Shown piece after piece: positions 16,304-25,788 of a DNA stretch of 64,000 bases (positions are counted from its first letter, which is position 1; every line of letters starts with the position of its first letter). Location of the stretch: NCBI RefSeq assembly GCF_040361195.1, contig NZ_APNE01000010.1; one strand, written 5' to 3'. The notes below the pieces were generated by a model. It searched no databases. It was not told the DNA's origin and was given only the letters and a program-made list of their open reading frames with translations. The DNA comes from Salinisphaera hydrothermalis (GTDB lineage: Bacteria; Pseudomonadota; Gammaproteobacteria; Nevskiales; Salinisphaeraceae). The position numbers were made by a program, and so were the translations under genes.

Positions 16304-17895
16304 GCGACACCACGGCGAACGGCAACCCAGCCGCCATCGCCGGTCAGGCCGAATATCCGGCCGGCCGCTGGCTGATTGCGGCCGTCGTCGGCCTGGCGGC
16401 GTTCATGGAGGTGCTCGATATCTCCATCGCGAACGTGTCGTTGTCGCACATCGCCGGGTCGCTGTCGGCCAGCCAGGATGAAGCCACCTGGATCCTGACC
16501 GCCTATCTCGTGTCCAACGCGATCGTTCTGCCGATCTCGGGCTGGCTGTCGCAGGTGATGGGCCGCAAGCGGTTCTTCATCACTTCGATCGTCGCGTTCT
16601 CGATCGCCTCGCTGGCCTGCGGCATGGCGCCGTCGCTGGCATGGCTCGTGGTATTCCGCATCATCCAGGGGGCGGCCGGCGGCGGGTTGCAGCCGGTATC
16701 GCAGGCCGTGCTCGCCGATTCGTTCCCCCCACGAGAGCGCGGCATGGCGTTCTCCATCTACGGCGTCGCGGTGGTGTTCGCGCCGGCCATCGGGCCCACG
16801 CTCGGCGGCTGGATCACCGATAACGTGTCCTGGCACTGGATCTTCCTGCTCAACGTGCCGGTCGGCATCGTGCTGACCATTCTTGCCTGGCTGCTGGTCC
16901 ACGATACCGCCGCCTACGAAAAAGCCCGCAAGGCCAAGATGGCGGCCGGCTTCACGGTCGACTACATCGGCCTGGCCCTGCTCACGCTGGGCCTGGGCTG
17001 TCTGCAGATCATGCTCGACAAGGGTCAGGACGACGACTGGTTCTCCTCGACTTTCATCACCACGATGGCCGTAACCTCGGGGCTATCGTTGCTGGCCCTG
17101 GTGCTGTGGGAGCCGTTCCAGCGCCACCCGATCATGGATCTGAGCCTGTTCCGGTACCGGAACTTCTCGATCGCCAACATCATGATGTTCATGCTGGGCT
17201 TCGTGTTGTTCGGCTCGACGCTGTTGATCCCCCAGTTCGTACAGCAGGTGCTCGGCTACACCGCCACCCTCGCCGGTCTGGTGATATCGCCCGGCGGGTT
17301 TGTGATCGTGGTGATGATGCCGATCGTCGGGATGCTATCGGGGCGAGTCGATGCCCGCTGGATGGTCGGCATCGGGCTGTCGCTGGTCTCGATCTCGATG
17401 TTTCACATGACCGGATTCGATCTCGACAGCTCGTACACGCAGCTGGTGCTCGCGCGCTGTCTGCAGACGCTGGGGCTGGCGTTCATCTTCATCCCGGTCA
17501 CCAGCATCGCGTACGTTGGCGTGCCGCCGGACAAGACCGACCAGGTCTCGGCCATGGTCAATCTCACGCGCAACATCGGCGGCAGCGTCGGTATTTCGCT
17601 GGTCACGACCTGGCTCGCCCGGCGCGGCCAGTATCATCATGAAGTGTTGGCGTCATCGGTCACGCCTTACGACCATCAGACCCAGGCGTTACTACATCAG
17701 CTCACCCAGCACTTCATGGCAGCCGGCGCGGCCTTCAACGAAGCCCGTCATCAGGCTCAGGCCACGATCGCCAATCTGGTGGCCGAGCAATCCCAGCTGA
17801 TGTCCTTTATCGACGACTACTGGATTCTCGGCATCGTGATCGCCTGCCTGGTGCCACTGTCGCTACTCATGTCCTCGGGCAAGGAAGAGCACTGA
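16300..17895 (+). CDS. emrB: EmrB-type DHA2 drug/proton antiporter
   Basis: Major facilitator with 14 predicted membrane segments, 531 residues. Motif D1 near LDISIANVSLSHIAGSL, motif A GWLSQVMGRKRFF, motif B FRIIQGAAGGGLQPVSQAVL and motif C GPTLGGWITDNVSWHWIFLLN identify the DHA2/EmrB group. With the TolC-like, EmrA-like and MarR genes it forms a complete tripartite pump. The start overlaps emrA by 4 bp. Substrates are likely hydrophobic toxic compounds, by family. Confidence 0.95.
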   Translation: MSDTTANGNPAAIAGQAEYPAGRWLIAAVVGLAAFMEVLDISIANVSLSHIAGSLSASQDEATWILTAYLVSNAIVLPISGWLSQVMGRKRFFITSIVAFSIASLACGMAPSLAWLVVFRIIQGAAGGGLQPVSQAVLADSFPPRERGMAFSIYGVAVVFAPAIGPTLGGWITDNVSWHWIFLLNVPVGIVLTILAWLLVHDTAAYEKARKAKMAAGFTVDYIGLALLTLGLGCLQIMLDKGQDDDWFSSTFITTMAVTSGLSLLALVLWEPFQRHPIMDLSLFRYRNFSIANIMMFMLGFVLFGSTLLIPQFVQQVLGYTATLAGLVISPGGFVIVVMMPIVGMLSGRVDARWMVGIGLSLVSISMFHMTGFDLDSSYTQLVLARCLQTLGLAFIFIPVTSIAYVGVPPDKTDQVSAMVNLTRNIGGSVGISLVTTWLARRGQYHHEVLASSVTPYDHQTQALLHQLTQHFMAAGAAFNEARHQAQATIANLVAEQSQLMSFIDDYWILGIVIACLVPLSLLMSSGKEEH

Positions 17896-17904
17896 CACGA
17901 CAAC

Positions 17905-17943
17905 CCGCCGGCGTAGTGAGCCGCCAGCGCACTACACCGGCGG
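17905..17943. terminator. Hairpin between convergent emrB and PilZ gene
   Basis: Arms 17905-17918 and 17930-17943 pair over 14 positions with one G-T mismatch. It follows the emrB stop by 10 bp and overlaps the last codons of the opposing PilZ gene. No T-tract, so the terminator call is tentative. Confidence 0.45.
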
Positions 17944-18705
17944 CTGGAACAACGTCGACGGGGCCAGCGGCCGCAATTCGTCGCGCACACTCTGCAAACG
18001 CTCGCTCTCGCGATCGATCTCACAGGTCAGAAACCACAGCCGGCGCGTCTGTTCGTCGCTCAGATCCGCAAAGATCAATCCCGCTTCGCGGCGCGCGCCG
18101 GTATGAATCGCCACATCGCCGACCCGCGCGCCGAACAGCGCCTGTTCTCCGTTGGGAAACGTCAGGCGAAGATTGACCCAGTCGTCGGGTTCGACCGCGG
18201 CGACGTCGCGGGCGAGCACCAGCCGGCAGCCGCCCACCGACAGATCGACCAGCGTACCGTGTACGGGCGGGGCCTCCGGCCGCGACAAACGGGCCTCGAC
18301 CCTCATCTCGCCGGGCACGACCCGCGCCCGCCAATCCTGACGTGCATGCCGGAGCGTCAGCCGCAACGGCAGCCGGGTGCGCAGCTCGAGGCTGCCGGCG
18401 CGCGCATCGTGCGATACGCCGTCGCAATACATCGCCGACGACACCAGATGCCCGGACCGGCGGCGCGATTCCAGCTGCAACATGTCACCAACGGCTACCG
18501 GCGTGCCATGGCCCGCGTCCACACGTTGCCAGATGAGCCGCCCCGGGTCGTCTTCGATCGTGGTGAGAAGTACATGATGGCTGCGGCCATCCGCCATGCC
18601 CCGCAGCAGCAATGACTCGCCACGCGCCTGAAGATCGGCCAGCGTGGCTGCCACCGCGGCGGGTTCAGTGATCAGCGTGTACGAGTTTTCGGCGATGGCT
18701 GGCAT
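17932..18705 (-). CDS. PilZ-domain protein, YcgR-like
   Basis: 257 residues with an N-terminal flagellar-brake-like domain (about 1-115) and a C-terminal PilZ domain. The c-di-GMP site appears as RQDWRAR in the linker region and DLSVGGC (the D/NxSxxG motif) in the barrel. Proteins of this type bind c-di-GMP and slow motility or act on surface functions. Three prior residues in the RxxxR box fit loosely, so binding needs testing. A c-di-GMP enzyme lies 39 kb away at 57-58.7 kb; there are no flagellar genes in the window. Confidence 0.78.
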   Translation of the reverse strand: MPAIAENSYTLITEPAAVAATLADLQARGESLLLRGMADGRSHHVLLTTIEDDPGRLIWQRVDAGHGTPVAVGDMLQLESRRRSGHLVSSAMYCDGVSHDARAGSLELRTRLPLRLTLRHARQDWRARVVPGEMRVEARLSRPEAPPVHGTLVDLSVGGCRLVLARDVAAVEPDDWVNLRLTFPNGEQALFGARVGDVAIHTGARREAGLIFADLSDEQTRRLWFLTCEIDRESERLQSVRDELRPLAPSTLFQPPV

Positions 18706-18825
18706 GACCGGCCGGTTGACGCAGGAATAGCGCTTTATCGGCGACCGCCTGCGAGACTTGAGCCGTCGCGATACACAGCGCTCGCTGGCTTGCGGATCGA
18801 CGACGAAGGTTTCTATGCGGCCAAC

Positions 18826-19665
18826 TTATTCGGTGCGACGCCAACCTCGCCCCTCGTCGATGGCCCGACCGCGCTCGGCCAGATGTAACAGATGCGCCTG
18901 AACCTGCAGCGCCGCCATGGTGCGCAGCCGATCATGGAGTTGCGGATAGAGTCTATCGGCGATCGCCTCGGCCGAACGGAGTTCATCCGGCATCAAGGCC
19001 GCCACGACCTGGGCTTCGCGGCGCCGACGATGGGCCAGCACATCGGCGATGGTCTGCTGTGGCTGTTCGAGGATATGGCCGTGCGCCGGCGCAATACGCT
19101 CGATGGGCAACTGTTCGAGACGGGCCAGCGTGTCGAAATATGCGCCCATGTGGCCGTCCGGTGGCAGAATCACCACGGTCGCATCGCTCATCAAGGCATC
19201 GCCGGCCAGCAGAATACCGGCTGCGGGCAACTCGAAGGCGACATGATCGGCTGCATGACCGGGCGTATGTCGGACGATGACCGACATCTCGCCCACGGTG
19301 AGAATTTCGTTATCGATCAAGGGACGGTCGACATGCACCGGGCGGTCGTAATGCGCCAACTCGGCCTTCGGCCAGGCACAGACGGGCGCGCCGGTGCGCT
19401 CGGCGAGCCACGCCGCGCCGCCGACATGATCGGGATGCCGATGGGTCAGACAGATCGCGGCGATATCGCCCCCACAAGCGTCGATCAACGCCTGAAGGTG
19501 CGATTCGTCGTCCACGCCGGGATCCACGATCAAATAAGGGCCGTGGCCCACGATGAACGTATTGGTCCCCGGCCCGGTCATCGGCGACGGATTGGGCGCG
19601 GTCAGGCGACGCAGCCCCGCCCCGATCATCTCCGGCTCCGCGATCCGGTCTTCAAGCTCGATCAT
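18826..19665 (-). CDS. Metallo-beta-lactamase-fold hydrolase
   Basis: 279 residues. The zinc-binding motif is TLTHRHPDHVGG-like: CLTHRHPDHVGGAAWL near residue 75, with further ligands in HTPGHAADHVAF, LAGDALM and PAHGH. A C-terminal winged-helix-like region (LRTMAALQVQAHLLHLAERG) matches the LACTB2/GloB-like group. Possible roles include thioester or nucleic-acid hydrolysis. ATG at 19665 follows AAGGGGAAAGGG; the frame upstream is non-conserved. A Nudix gene lies 90 bp upstream on the same strand. Confidence 0.85.
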   Translation of the reverse strand: MIELEDRIAEPEMIGAGLRRLTAPNPSPMTGPGTNTFIVGHGPYLIVDPGVDDESHLQALIDACGGDIAAICLTHRHPDHVGGAAWLAERTGAPVCAWPKAELAHYDRPVHVDRPLIDNEILTVGEMSVIVRHTPGHAADHVAFELPAAGILLAGDALMSDATVVILPPDGHMGAYFDTLARLEQLPIERIAPAHGHILEQPQQTIADVLAHRRRREAQVVAALMPDELRSAEAIADRLYPQLHDRLRTMAALQVQAHLLHLAERGRAIDEGRGWRRTE

Positions 19666-19755
19666 CCCTTTCCCCTTGGAGCGTGTGGATATGTCGCTGG
19701 GGCACTGCGTCAGCAGGCGCCGGTCGGTGCCCACACAAGCGACCTATCAACAGGC

Positions 19756-20406
19756 CTAGGTACGCAGACCGGCCAGCGCCGTGGCCGTATCCCGATAATG
19801 CGCCAGTTGTATCAGCGTGGCACGGGTCGGCGTCATCAGCCAGCGCCGGCCAGCATCGGCGTCGGCCAGCGCCGCCGCTGGCGCCATCCATTCCGCGGCC
19901 ACAGTCTCGCGCCCATCGGCCTGGGCGCATTGTTCGTCCGGCGCCGCCAGCGCGTAGAACCGCGTTGCATAACGCTTGGGCGGACCGGGCGGCGTGGTCC
20001 AACGCGCAAAGGCCACTGGCATGCTCAGATCGAGTTCCAACTCGAGCGCGTCGATGACGTCGCGCCAATCGCAACGTCCGGCATTGAGCGCGCGGCGTTG
20101 ATCGGCGATCTGATCGGCAGTTTTTGCATCATGCGTCGCACACAGCAGCCCAGCCTCCTCGAAGCATTCGCGCAGCGCCGCCATGCGCCAAGGCCCGTCC
20201 GTCAGGTCGGCATCGCGCGTGAGTTCGACGTCGTCGCGATCCACCGCGCCGCCCGGGAACACATCCGCCCCGGCGCCGAAGACATGGCTCGCGTGACGAC
20301 GCAGCAAGAGCACCTCCAGACCACCGCCGCGGCCGTCGCGCAATACGGCGACGGTGGCGGCATCGCGAATAGGAACCGGATCGGGCATGGCGGTCGTCGA
20401 AGACAT
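19756..20406 (-). CDS. Nudix hydrolase, NUDT19-like
   Basis: 216-residue pyrophosphatase. The Nudix box is split: FPGGAVDRDD then an insertion of about 18 residues then AALRECFEEAGLL, which holds the metal-binding glutamates. This interrupted box is characteristic of the NUDT19 (RP2p) group, whose mammalian member cleaves CoA compounds; the substrate here is inferred only. Probably cotranscribed with the downstream metallo-hydrolase. Confidence 0.86.
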   Translation of the reverse strand: MSSTTAMPDPVPIRDAATVAVLRDGRGGGLEVLLLRRHASHVFGAGADVFPGGAVDRDDVELTRDADLTDGPWRMAALRECFEEAGLLCATHDAKTADQIADQRRALNAGRCDWRDVIDALELELDLSMPVAFARWTTPPGPPKRYATRFYALAAPDEQCAQADGRETVAAEWMAPAAALADADAGRRWLMTPTRATLIQLAHYRDTATALAGLRT

Positions 20407-20623
20407 CGTGTGTGAGCGTGGGCCAGCGTCCGTGAGTCGGCGCGCATCGGCAGTCTACGTCAATGCCCGGGGGCCAAGCGCGCGTCCGGCGGCGTTATGC
20501 GCCGGGATCGCGACACGCCCAGAGCCAACGATTCGCGTCCTGCCGGACACGAGGCCGCCGTGGCGCTCGCGCGAAACAGCCACAGGCCATAGGATATCCC
20601 GCATTACCTCGTTCAAACCGATC

Positions 20624-21004
20624 ATGCATCGCGTATTCGTCTACGGCACGCTGCGAGCCGGTGAACTCAATGCGTCCCGGCTCGCCGGCGCACGGCATCG
20701 CGGCGCGGCGCGTACCGAGCCCGCATTCACGCTGGTCGATGCCGGGCGTTACCCCGCGGCGCTCGACTACGGCCAGACCGCGATCGCGGGCGATCTGTAC
20801 GACGTCGACGCCGCAACCTTCGCCGATCTCGACACGCTCGAGGGCTATCCGATCTTCTACACGCGACGTCGCATCACCACATCGGCCGGAGACGCCTGGA
20901 TCTACCTCTGGGCGGCGACACGCAATCGTGGCTGGCCGGTGATCGAATCGGGCGACTGGCCGGGTTACCGGCGTTCACGCGATCAACAGGGAGCGCTTTC
21001 GTGA
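20624..21004 (+). CDS. Gamma-glutamylcyclotransferase-like (AIG2/GGCT fold) protein
   Basis: 126 residues starting MHRVFVYGTLRAGELN. The substrate loop VYGTLR is the family signature, and the likely catalytic acid is in DLDTLEGYP. Family members release 5-oxoproline from gamma-glutamyl compounds. The ATG at 20624 is chosen because the conserved strand starts at once after it; the open frame upstream is Arg/Pro-rich. Its stop overlaps the GTG of the next gene (GTGA). Confidence 0.85.
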   Translation: MHRVFVYGTLRAGELNASRLAGARHRGAARTEPAFTLVDAGRYPAALDYGQTAIAGDLYDVDAATFADLDTLEGYPIFYTRRRITTSAGDAWIYLWAATRNRGWPVIESGDWPGYRRSRDQQGALS

Positions 21005-22347
21005 GCCAAACTTCCGCACAACAACAGCGGCGACGGGACGACGGCCCGTTGCGCGATCTCTACGACATGATCACGGGCGACGAGAACGCCCGCGTGTGCA
21101 AGGACATCTCGGACGACGCCTGCCGCGAACAGCCGACCAACTTCTTCATCCATCTGGTATCGCTGTTCGCCAACAAGGCCGGCGATCTGGTCGCCAGCCC
21201 GAAACTGGTGCTGCCCTGGCTGCTGGGCGTGCTCGGCGCGCCAACCTGGATGGCGGGCCTGCTGGTGCCGATTCGCGAATCGCTGGCCTTGCTGCCGCAG
21301 CTGGTGATCGCCGGCTGGATGCGCGCGCACCCGATCCGCAAATGGTTCTGGGTCGGCGGCGCGGCGGTGCAGGGACTGTCCGTGCTGGCGATGATCGCCG
21401 CTGCCCTAGCCTTGAATGGCGCCGCCGCCGGCGGCCTGATCCTGTTGCTGCTGATCGTGTTCTCGCTCGGACGCGGCGTGTGCTCGGCGTCGTACAAGGA
21501 CGTTCAGGGCAAGACCATTGCCAAAACCCGGCGCGGCACGCTGTCCGGCTATGCCTCGAGCGCAGCGGGCGGGCTGGCCGTGCTGCTGGGCGCGATCCTG
21601 TGGTTCGTGCCGGCCCAGCAACACCTTACTCCGATCCTGCTGTTGCTGGCGCTAGCCGGCGTGTTGTGGATCGCGGCGGCCGTGATCTTCGCCGCGTTGC
21701 GCGAGTTTCCGGGCGCCACCGACGGCGGCGGCAACGCGCTCAAGACCGCGGCCGCCAGCCTGTCACTGCTGCGCGACAAACCGGCCTTCGGCCGGTTCAT
21801 CGCCGTGCGCGGGCTGCTGATCGCCACCGCCCTGGCCGCGCCCTATTACGCTCAACTCGCCCGGACCGCGGGCGGTTCCAGCCTGGCGCATCTGGCGATT
21901 TTGCTGCTGGTCAGCGGCCTGGCCTCGCTGGTGTCGGCGCCGTTCTGGGGACGGTTTTCGGATTATTCATCGCGCCAGGTGCTGATGCTCACCGGCGTCG
22001 CGGCGGCCGTATTGAACGTTCTGGTCGCGCTGGCGGTTTGGACCGGCCTCGGCCATATCGCCGGCGTCTGGCCGTTCGCCGTCGGTTATTTCGTGCTGGC
22101 CGGGATTCATGCCGGAGTCCGGCTCGGGCGCAAGACCTATCTCACCGACCTCGGCAACAGCGAGGATCGCGCCCAGCTCACGGCCGTGGCCAACACCACG
22201 ATCGGCGTCGTGCTGCTGGCCGGCGGCGGCATCGTCGCCGCGATCGGCGAGGCCGGACCGGCCATTGCGGTCGCTGTACTCGCGGTGCCGGCGCTGGCCG
22301 CCGCCATCCTCGCACGTGGCCTGCCGGAACTCGAGCAGGCCGCCTGA
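21001..22347 (+). CDS. MFS transporter
   Basis: 448 residues with about 12 membrane segments after a hydrophilic N-terminus of some 40 residues (LRDLYDMITGDENARVCKDI). I do not recognise a substrate class; the cytoplasmic loop GRGVCSASYKDVQGKTIAKTRRGTL is a conserved landmark of this uncharacterised MFS type. It is translationally coupled to the upstream GGCT-like gene by a 4-bp overlap, which suggests the carrier moves a gamma-glutamyl or related compound, an inference only. Confidence 0.82.
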   Translation: MSQTSAQQQRRRDDGPLRDLYDMITGDENARVCKDISDDACREQPTNFFIHLVSLFANKAGDLVASPKLVLPWLLGVLGAPTWMAGLLVPIRESLALLPQLVIAGWMRAHPIRKWFWVGGAAVQGLSVLAMIAAALALNGAAAGGLILLLLIVFSLGRGVCSASYKDVQGKTIAKTRRGTLSGYASSAAGGLAVLLGAILWFVPAQQHLTPILLLLALAGVLWIAAAVIFAALREFPGATDGGGNALKTAAASLSLLRDKPAFGRFIAVRGLLIATALAAPYYAQLARTAGGSSLAHLAILLLVSGLASLVSAPFWGRFSDYSSRQVLMLTGVAAAVLNVLVALAVWTGLGHIAGVWPFAVGYFVLAGIHAGVRLGRKTYLTDLGNSEDRAQLTAVANTTIGVVLLAGGGIVAAIGEAGPAIAVAVLAVPALAAAILARGLPELEQAA

Positions 22348-22394
22348 TCGGCTGAGTGTCGCCAGGCCGCGCCGAAACTACAGCGGTCGCGAAA

Positions 22395-23146
22395 CCAGTC
22401 CGCCAATGAACGCAAAGTGCGCTCATGGCGGACCGGTGTTTCCACCTAGCCGACACGGGGGCGCCGTCATCTTTTCGGGTTTCGGTCGCGGAAGAAACGA
22501 TCCGCAGATTACACAGAGGCGGTTGTGCTTTCGCGATCCAGGGGATTCGAGGCGTTAACCGACGGCGGAGTCGAAAAACCTCGTCAATCGGATAATTCGG
22601 TTAAGAACGAAGCGTATGCAGCGATTCGCGCCACGATCGAACTAACGCTCCAACGACTAACCACCATCTGCGTAAATCTGCGTTGATCTGCGGATAAACG
22701 CCTTAGAGAACAAAGCGTGCAGTCACGCGGCGCCGCAAAACCAGGCATGTCGCGAACCCAGTCATGGAGGTCGGATTCGCAAAGCGTAATCCGACACGGG
22801 CGCCAATCCGTGCGCTGGAGTGAGGTTGGCCATGTCGGCTTACGGCCTGCGGCCTAAGCCGACCTACGTCGACTTCCGCGCCTCGAAAGTTTGGGTGCGC
22901 TAACCCACGACGGAGTCGGAAAATACCTGGCAAATCGAATAATTCGGTTAAGAACGAAGCGCATGCCGCGATTCGCGCCACGATCGAGCTCACGCCCCCC
23001 AATGACTAACCGCCATCTGTGTAATCTGCGCAATCTGCGGATAAATGCCTTAGGGAACGCAGTGAAAGGTCTCGTGGCGCCCCGCGATCAGACATGTCGC
23101 AAGCCCAGCCCGCCATGAGCGCACTTTGCGTTCATTGGCGGACTGG
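22395..23146. repeat. Repeat array I, flanked by inverted hairpin repeats
   Basis: Fills the gap between convergent MFS and BASS genes; I see no gene in it. The two ends (22395-22436 and 23105-23146) are inverted copies of each other, 42 bp with about 3 differences, and each is also a hairpin (TCCGCCA ... TGGCGGA). Inside are two direct copies of a unit of about 390 bp with GGATAATTCGGTTAAGAACG-type blocks at 22587 and 22937, GCGATTCGCGCCACGATCGA, and ATCTGCGGATAAA followed by GCCTTAG. The same unit recurs at 58.9-60.07 kb. Confidence 0.8.
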
Positions 23147-23150
23147 ACAC

Positions 23151-24107
23151 CTAGCCTGCGGCGTTCAGCGGGCGATCGTACTCTCGGCGGCCGTCGAAGC
23201 GCTTGCAGAGCGCGGCGACGCCGGCGCCGGACAGGTTATGCCAGACCGAGAACACGGCGCCCGGCAGCGCGGCCACAGGCGAGAAATACTGCTGGGCGAG
23301 TGCGACCGCCAGCCCGGAGTTCTGCATGCCGACCTCGATGGCGATGGTGCGAGCGGCCACGCTGTCGCGCGTGGCCAGCCAGGTCAGCCCGAAGCCGGCC
23401 GCCAGGCCGATCCCGTTGTGAAGTATTACAGCCAACAGCACCAGCGCGCCGAGCGTGGCGATCGAGGCGGCGTTGAGCGCCACAATGATCGCGATCACCA
23501 GCCCGATCGCAGCCGCGGAACCCAGCGCGCACCAGCCGTCGCGATCAGCCCAGCGCTCGCCGATCACGCGGTTCACGATCATGCCGCCGGCGACGGGCGC
23601 GACCACGATTTCGGCGATCGAAACCAGCATCGAGCCCACCGGCACCGGGATATGCGTGCCGGCATAGGCCCAGGTCAGCAACGGCGTCGCCGCCACCGAG
23701 GCCAACGTCGCGATGCTGGTCAGCGTGATCGACAAGGCCACGTCGCCGCCGGCCAGGAAACTGATGACGTTCGAGGCCGTGCCGCCGGCCACGCTCCCGA
23801 CCAGAATCAGCCCCAGCGTGAGCTGCGGCGGCAGACCGAGCAGATGCGCCACCACCCAGGCGGTCGCCGGCATCAGGCCGAACTGCAGCGTCAGGCCAAG
23901 CAGCACGAGCGGCCAGCGCCGGATGGCGCGCGAGAAATCGGCCGGACGCAGCGTCAGCCCCATGCCGAACATGATCACGATCAGAAACGGCACGATCAGA
24001 AACTTGCCCGGGCTGAACACCGCCGGCGCCAGATAACCGGCCACCGCGAGCGCGGCGGCCCAGATCGGAAACATAACGGCAATCCGTGCCGGGCTGGGTG
24101 CGTTCAT
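23151..24107 (-). CDS. Bile acid:sodium symporter family (BASS) transporter
   Basis: 318 residues, about 10 membrane segments. The family landmarks FGMGLTLRPADFSRAI, GSVAGGTASNVISFLAGGDVALS (sodium-site crossover region) and EVGMQNSGLAVALA are present. Bacterial members carry diverse organic anions such as pantoate or keto acids; the substrate here is unknown. The ATG overlaps the maf stop by 4 bp, making it the last gene of a pyk-patatin-maf-BASS series. Confidence 0.93.
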   Translation of the reverse strand: MNAPSPARIAVMFPIWAAALAVAGYLAPAVFSPGKFLIVPFLIVIMFGMGLTLRPADFSRAIRRWPLVLLGLTLQFGLMPATAWVVAHLLGLPPQLTLGLILVGSVAGGTASNVISFLAGGDVALSITLTSIATLASVAATPLLTWAYAGTHIPVPVGSMLVSIAEIVVAPVAGGMIVNRVIGERWADRDGWCALGSAAAIGLVIAIIVALNAASIATLGALVLLAVILHNGIGLAAGFGLTWLATRDSVAARTIAIEVGMQNSGLAVALAQQYFSPVAALPGAVFSVWHNLSGAGVAALCKRFDGRREYDRPLNAAG

Positions 24108-24706
24108 GCCGTCCTCCGGTCGACGTTGTTCTGGTACAGGGGATTGAGCCCGGTGGCGCGCAGCAGCGCCGCGGTTTCATAGACCGGCAGGCCCATCACC
24201 GCCGAGAAACTGCCCGACAGATGCGAAATGAACTGCCCGGCGTGACCCTGAATCGCATACGCGCCGGCCGCGCCCTGGGGCTCGCCAGTGGCCCAATAGG
24301 CCGCGATCGCGGCTTCATCGAGCACATCCAGCGTGACTTCGCTGACGACCGTGCAGGTTTCGGTGACGCCCGCCGAGAACAACGCCACGCCGGTGATCAC
24401 GCGATGCGTGGTGCCGCCGAGCGCGGTCAGCATGCGGGTCGCGTCGGCCAGATCGACCGGCTTGCCGAAGGCCTCGTTGCCGTAGGCGACCACCGTGTCC
24501 GAACCCAGAATGCGGGCACCCGGGTAGGCCGCCGACAGCGCCTCGGCCTTGGTCCGCGCCAGACGCTCGGCCAGGGCCTCGGGCGTCTCGCCGGCCCGCG
24601 GTGTTTCGTCGATATCCGCCGGAATCGCCGTGAACGCGAGCCCGAGCTGCTCGAGCAGGCGGGCACGTTGCGGCGAGGCCGAAGCCAGAATCAGGGACTC
24701 GCTCAT
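24104..24706 (-). CDS. maf: Maf-family nucleoside triphosphate pyrophosphatase
   Basis: 200-residue cytoplasmic house-cleaning enzyme that hydrolyses non-canonical or surplus NTPs. Motifs: LASASPQRARLLEQLG at the N-terminus, DETP, ARTKAEA, GSDTVVA, GKP, THRVITGVAL, and GAYAIQGHAGQFI with GSFSAVMGLP. The DETP plus YAIQG set resembles the YhdE (dTTP/UTP) subgroup. ATG at 24706; 4-bp overlaps with patatin upstream and BASS downstream. Confidence 0.93.
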   Translation of the reverse strand: MSESLILASASPQRARLLEQLGLAFTAIPADIDETPRAGETPEALAERLARTKAEALSAAYPGARILGSDTVVAYGNEAFGKPVDLADATRMLTALGGTTHRVITGVALFSAGVTETCTVVSEVTLDVLDEAAIAAYWATGEPQGAAGAYAIQGHAGQFISHLSGSFSAVMGLPVYETAALLRATGLNPLYQNNVDRRTA

Positions 24707-25782
24707 AAACTCTCCACGTGGTCGACCAGACGGCCGGTCGCGGCCAGATCGAAGAACGCATCGCGCATGAATCGCCCGGCATCGATGGCCTGGCGCCAGA
24801 CCCGTTCGCGCGCGGCATCGTCGCCGGCATAACGATAGAAATCGCGGCGCTCGGGTACGGCGCCATCGACCAGACGCTCTGTCATGGCGGGGCCAGGGCC
24901 GACCAGCAGCACATGGTCGGCATGGCGCGGCGCGCGCCAACCCAGGCGCTTGTCGAGCCAGCCGGGCACCAGTTTGGTATCGAAATGCGGCATGAGCACG
25001 ATCGGCGCGCTCGTGCCGGGCGCCAGCAACGGCTGGTCAATGTGATAGTCGGTGATACCGCCGTCGCGATACAGCCCGGCCGGCGCGCCGGCCGGGTTCT
25101 GCACCGCCTGCATGATCAACGGGACGTTGCCGCTGGCAAAGACGGCATCCCGCAGGTTGTGTTCGGTCAGCGCTACGGTGCGGCTGGCAATGCCGTCGTT
25201 GGCATACACCATCGTGTCGCCGTCGCGCGCGAACACCACGCGTTCGAAGAACGCGCCGAGCCAGCGCCGCGAGGCCGCGTTGGCAATGCCGGCCGCCACG
25301 GAACCGGCCGCCAGCAGCGCCCGTCGGTCGGTGGCCGTCGACCAGCGCGAGCGCACGGTCATGGCATGCAGCCGGTAGCGCGGATTCGTGAGGACGCCGG
25401 TCCGCACGTCGGGCGTGAGCACGGTATCGAGAATGCCGGCCAGGGTCGTGGTGATCTCGGCCGCGTCGGGCTTCATGCTGTAACGCTGGCCGATATAGGC
25501 GTCGATGAGGGCATCCAGCGCCCCGCCCGGATCGGTCGGGTGGCAGGCCGCCGCACCGGCCCAGGCACCGATCGACGAGCCAACGATCGGCAACGGGGTG
25601 TCGCGCGCGGCGAACCAGTCGGTGAACAGCGCGCGATAGAAGGCCGCTATCGCCAGCCATTTGGGGCCGCCGGCGGCGCCCGCGAGCGCGCCGATGCGCT
25701 CGGGCGTCAGCGGCGACTCGGCCAGTGCGGTCCGCGCCGCGGGACCGGCCTTGAGGGTGAGATAGCGGGCGCTGTCGGTCAT
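24703..25782 (-). CDS. Patatin-like phospholipase
   Basis: 359 residues with the Ser-Asp dyad: oxyanion hole AAGGPKW near residue 36, nucleophile elbow GSSIGAW near residue 68, and the aspartate in RDGGITDYH. The N-terminal LTLKAGPAARTAL is part of the conserved fold, which supports the ATG at 25782. That ATG lies only 6 bp beyond the T-tract of the pyk terminator and has no ribosome binding site of usual form, so expression probably depends on read-through or a promoter inside pyk. Lipid acyl hydrolase activity is inferred from the family. Confidence 0.88.
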   Translation of the reverse strand: MTDSARYLTLKAGPAARTALAESPLTPERIGALAGAAGGPKWLAIAAFYRALFTDWFAARDTPLPIVGSSIGAWAGAAACHPTDPGGALDALIDAYIGQRYSMKPDAAEITTTLAGILDTVLTPDVRTGVLTNPRYRLHAMTVRSRWSTATDRRALLAAGSVAAGIANAASRRWLGAFFERVVFARDGDTMVYANDGIASRTVALTEHNLRDAVFASGNVPLIMQAVQNPAGAPAGLYRDGGITDYHIDQPLLAPGTSAPIVLMPHFDTKLVPGWLDKRLGWRAPRHADHVLLVGPGPAMTERLVDGAVPERRDFYRYAGDDAARERVWRQAIDAGRFMRDAFFDLAATGRLVDHVESL

Positions 25783-25788
25783 GGCATG

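Noticed and set aside
22395..23146. CRISPR array
   Set aside because: Units are about 390 bp with no short repeat-spacer pattern and no cas genes nearby.
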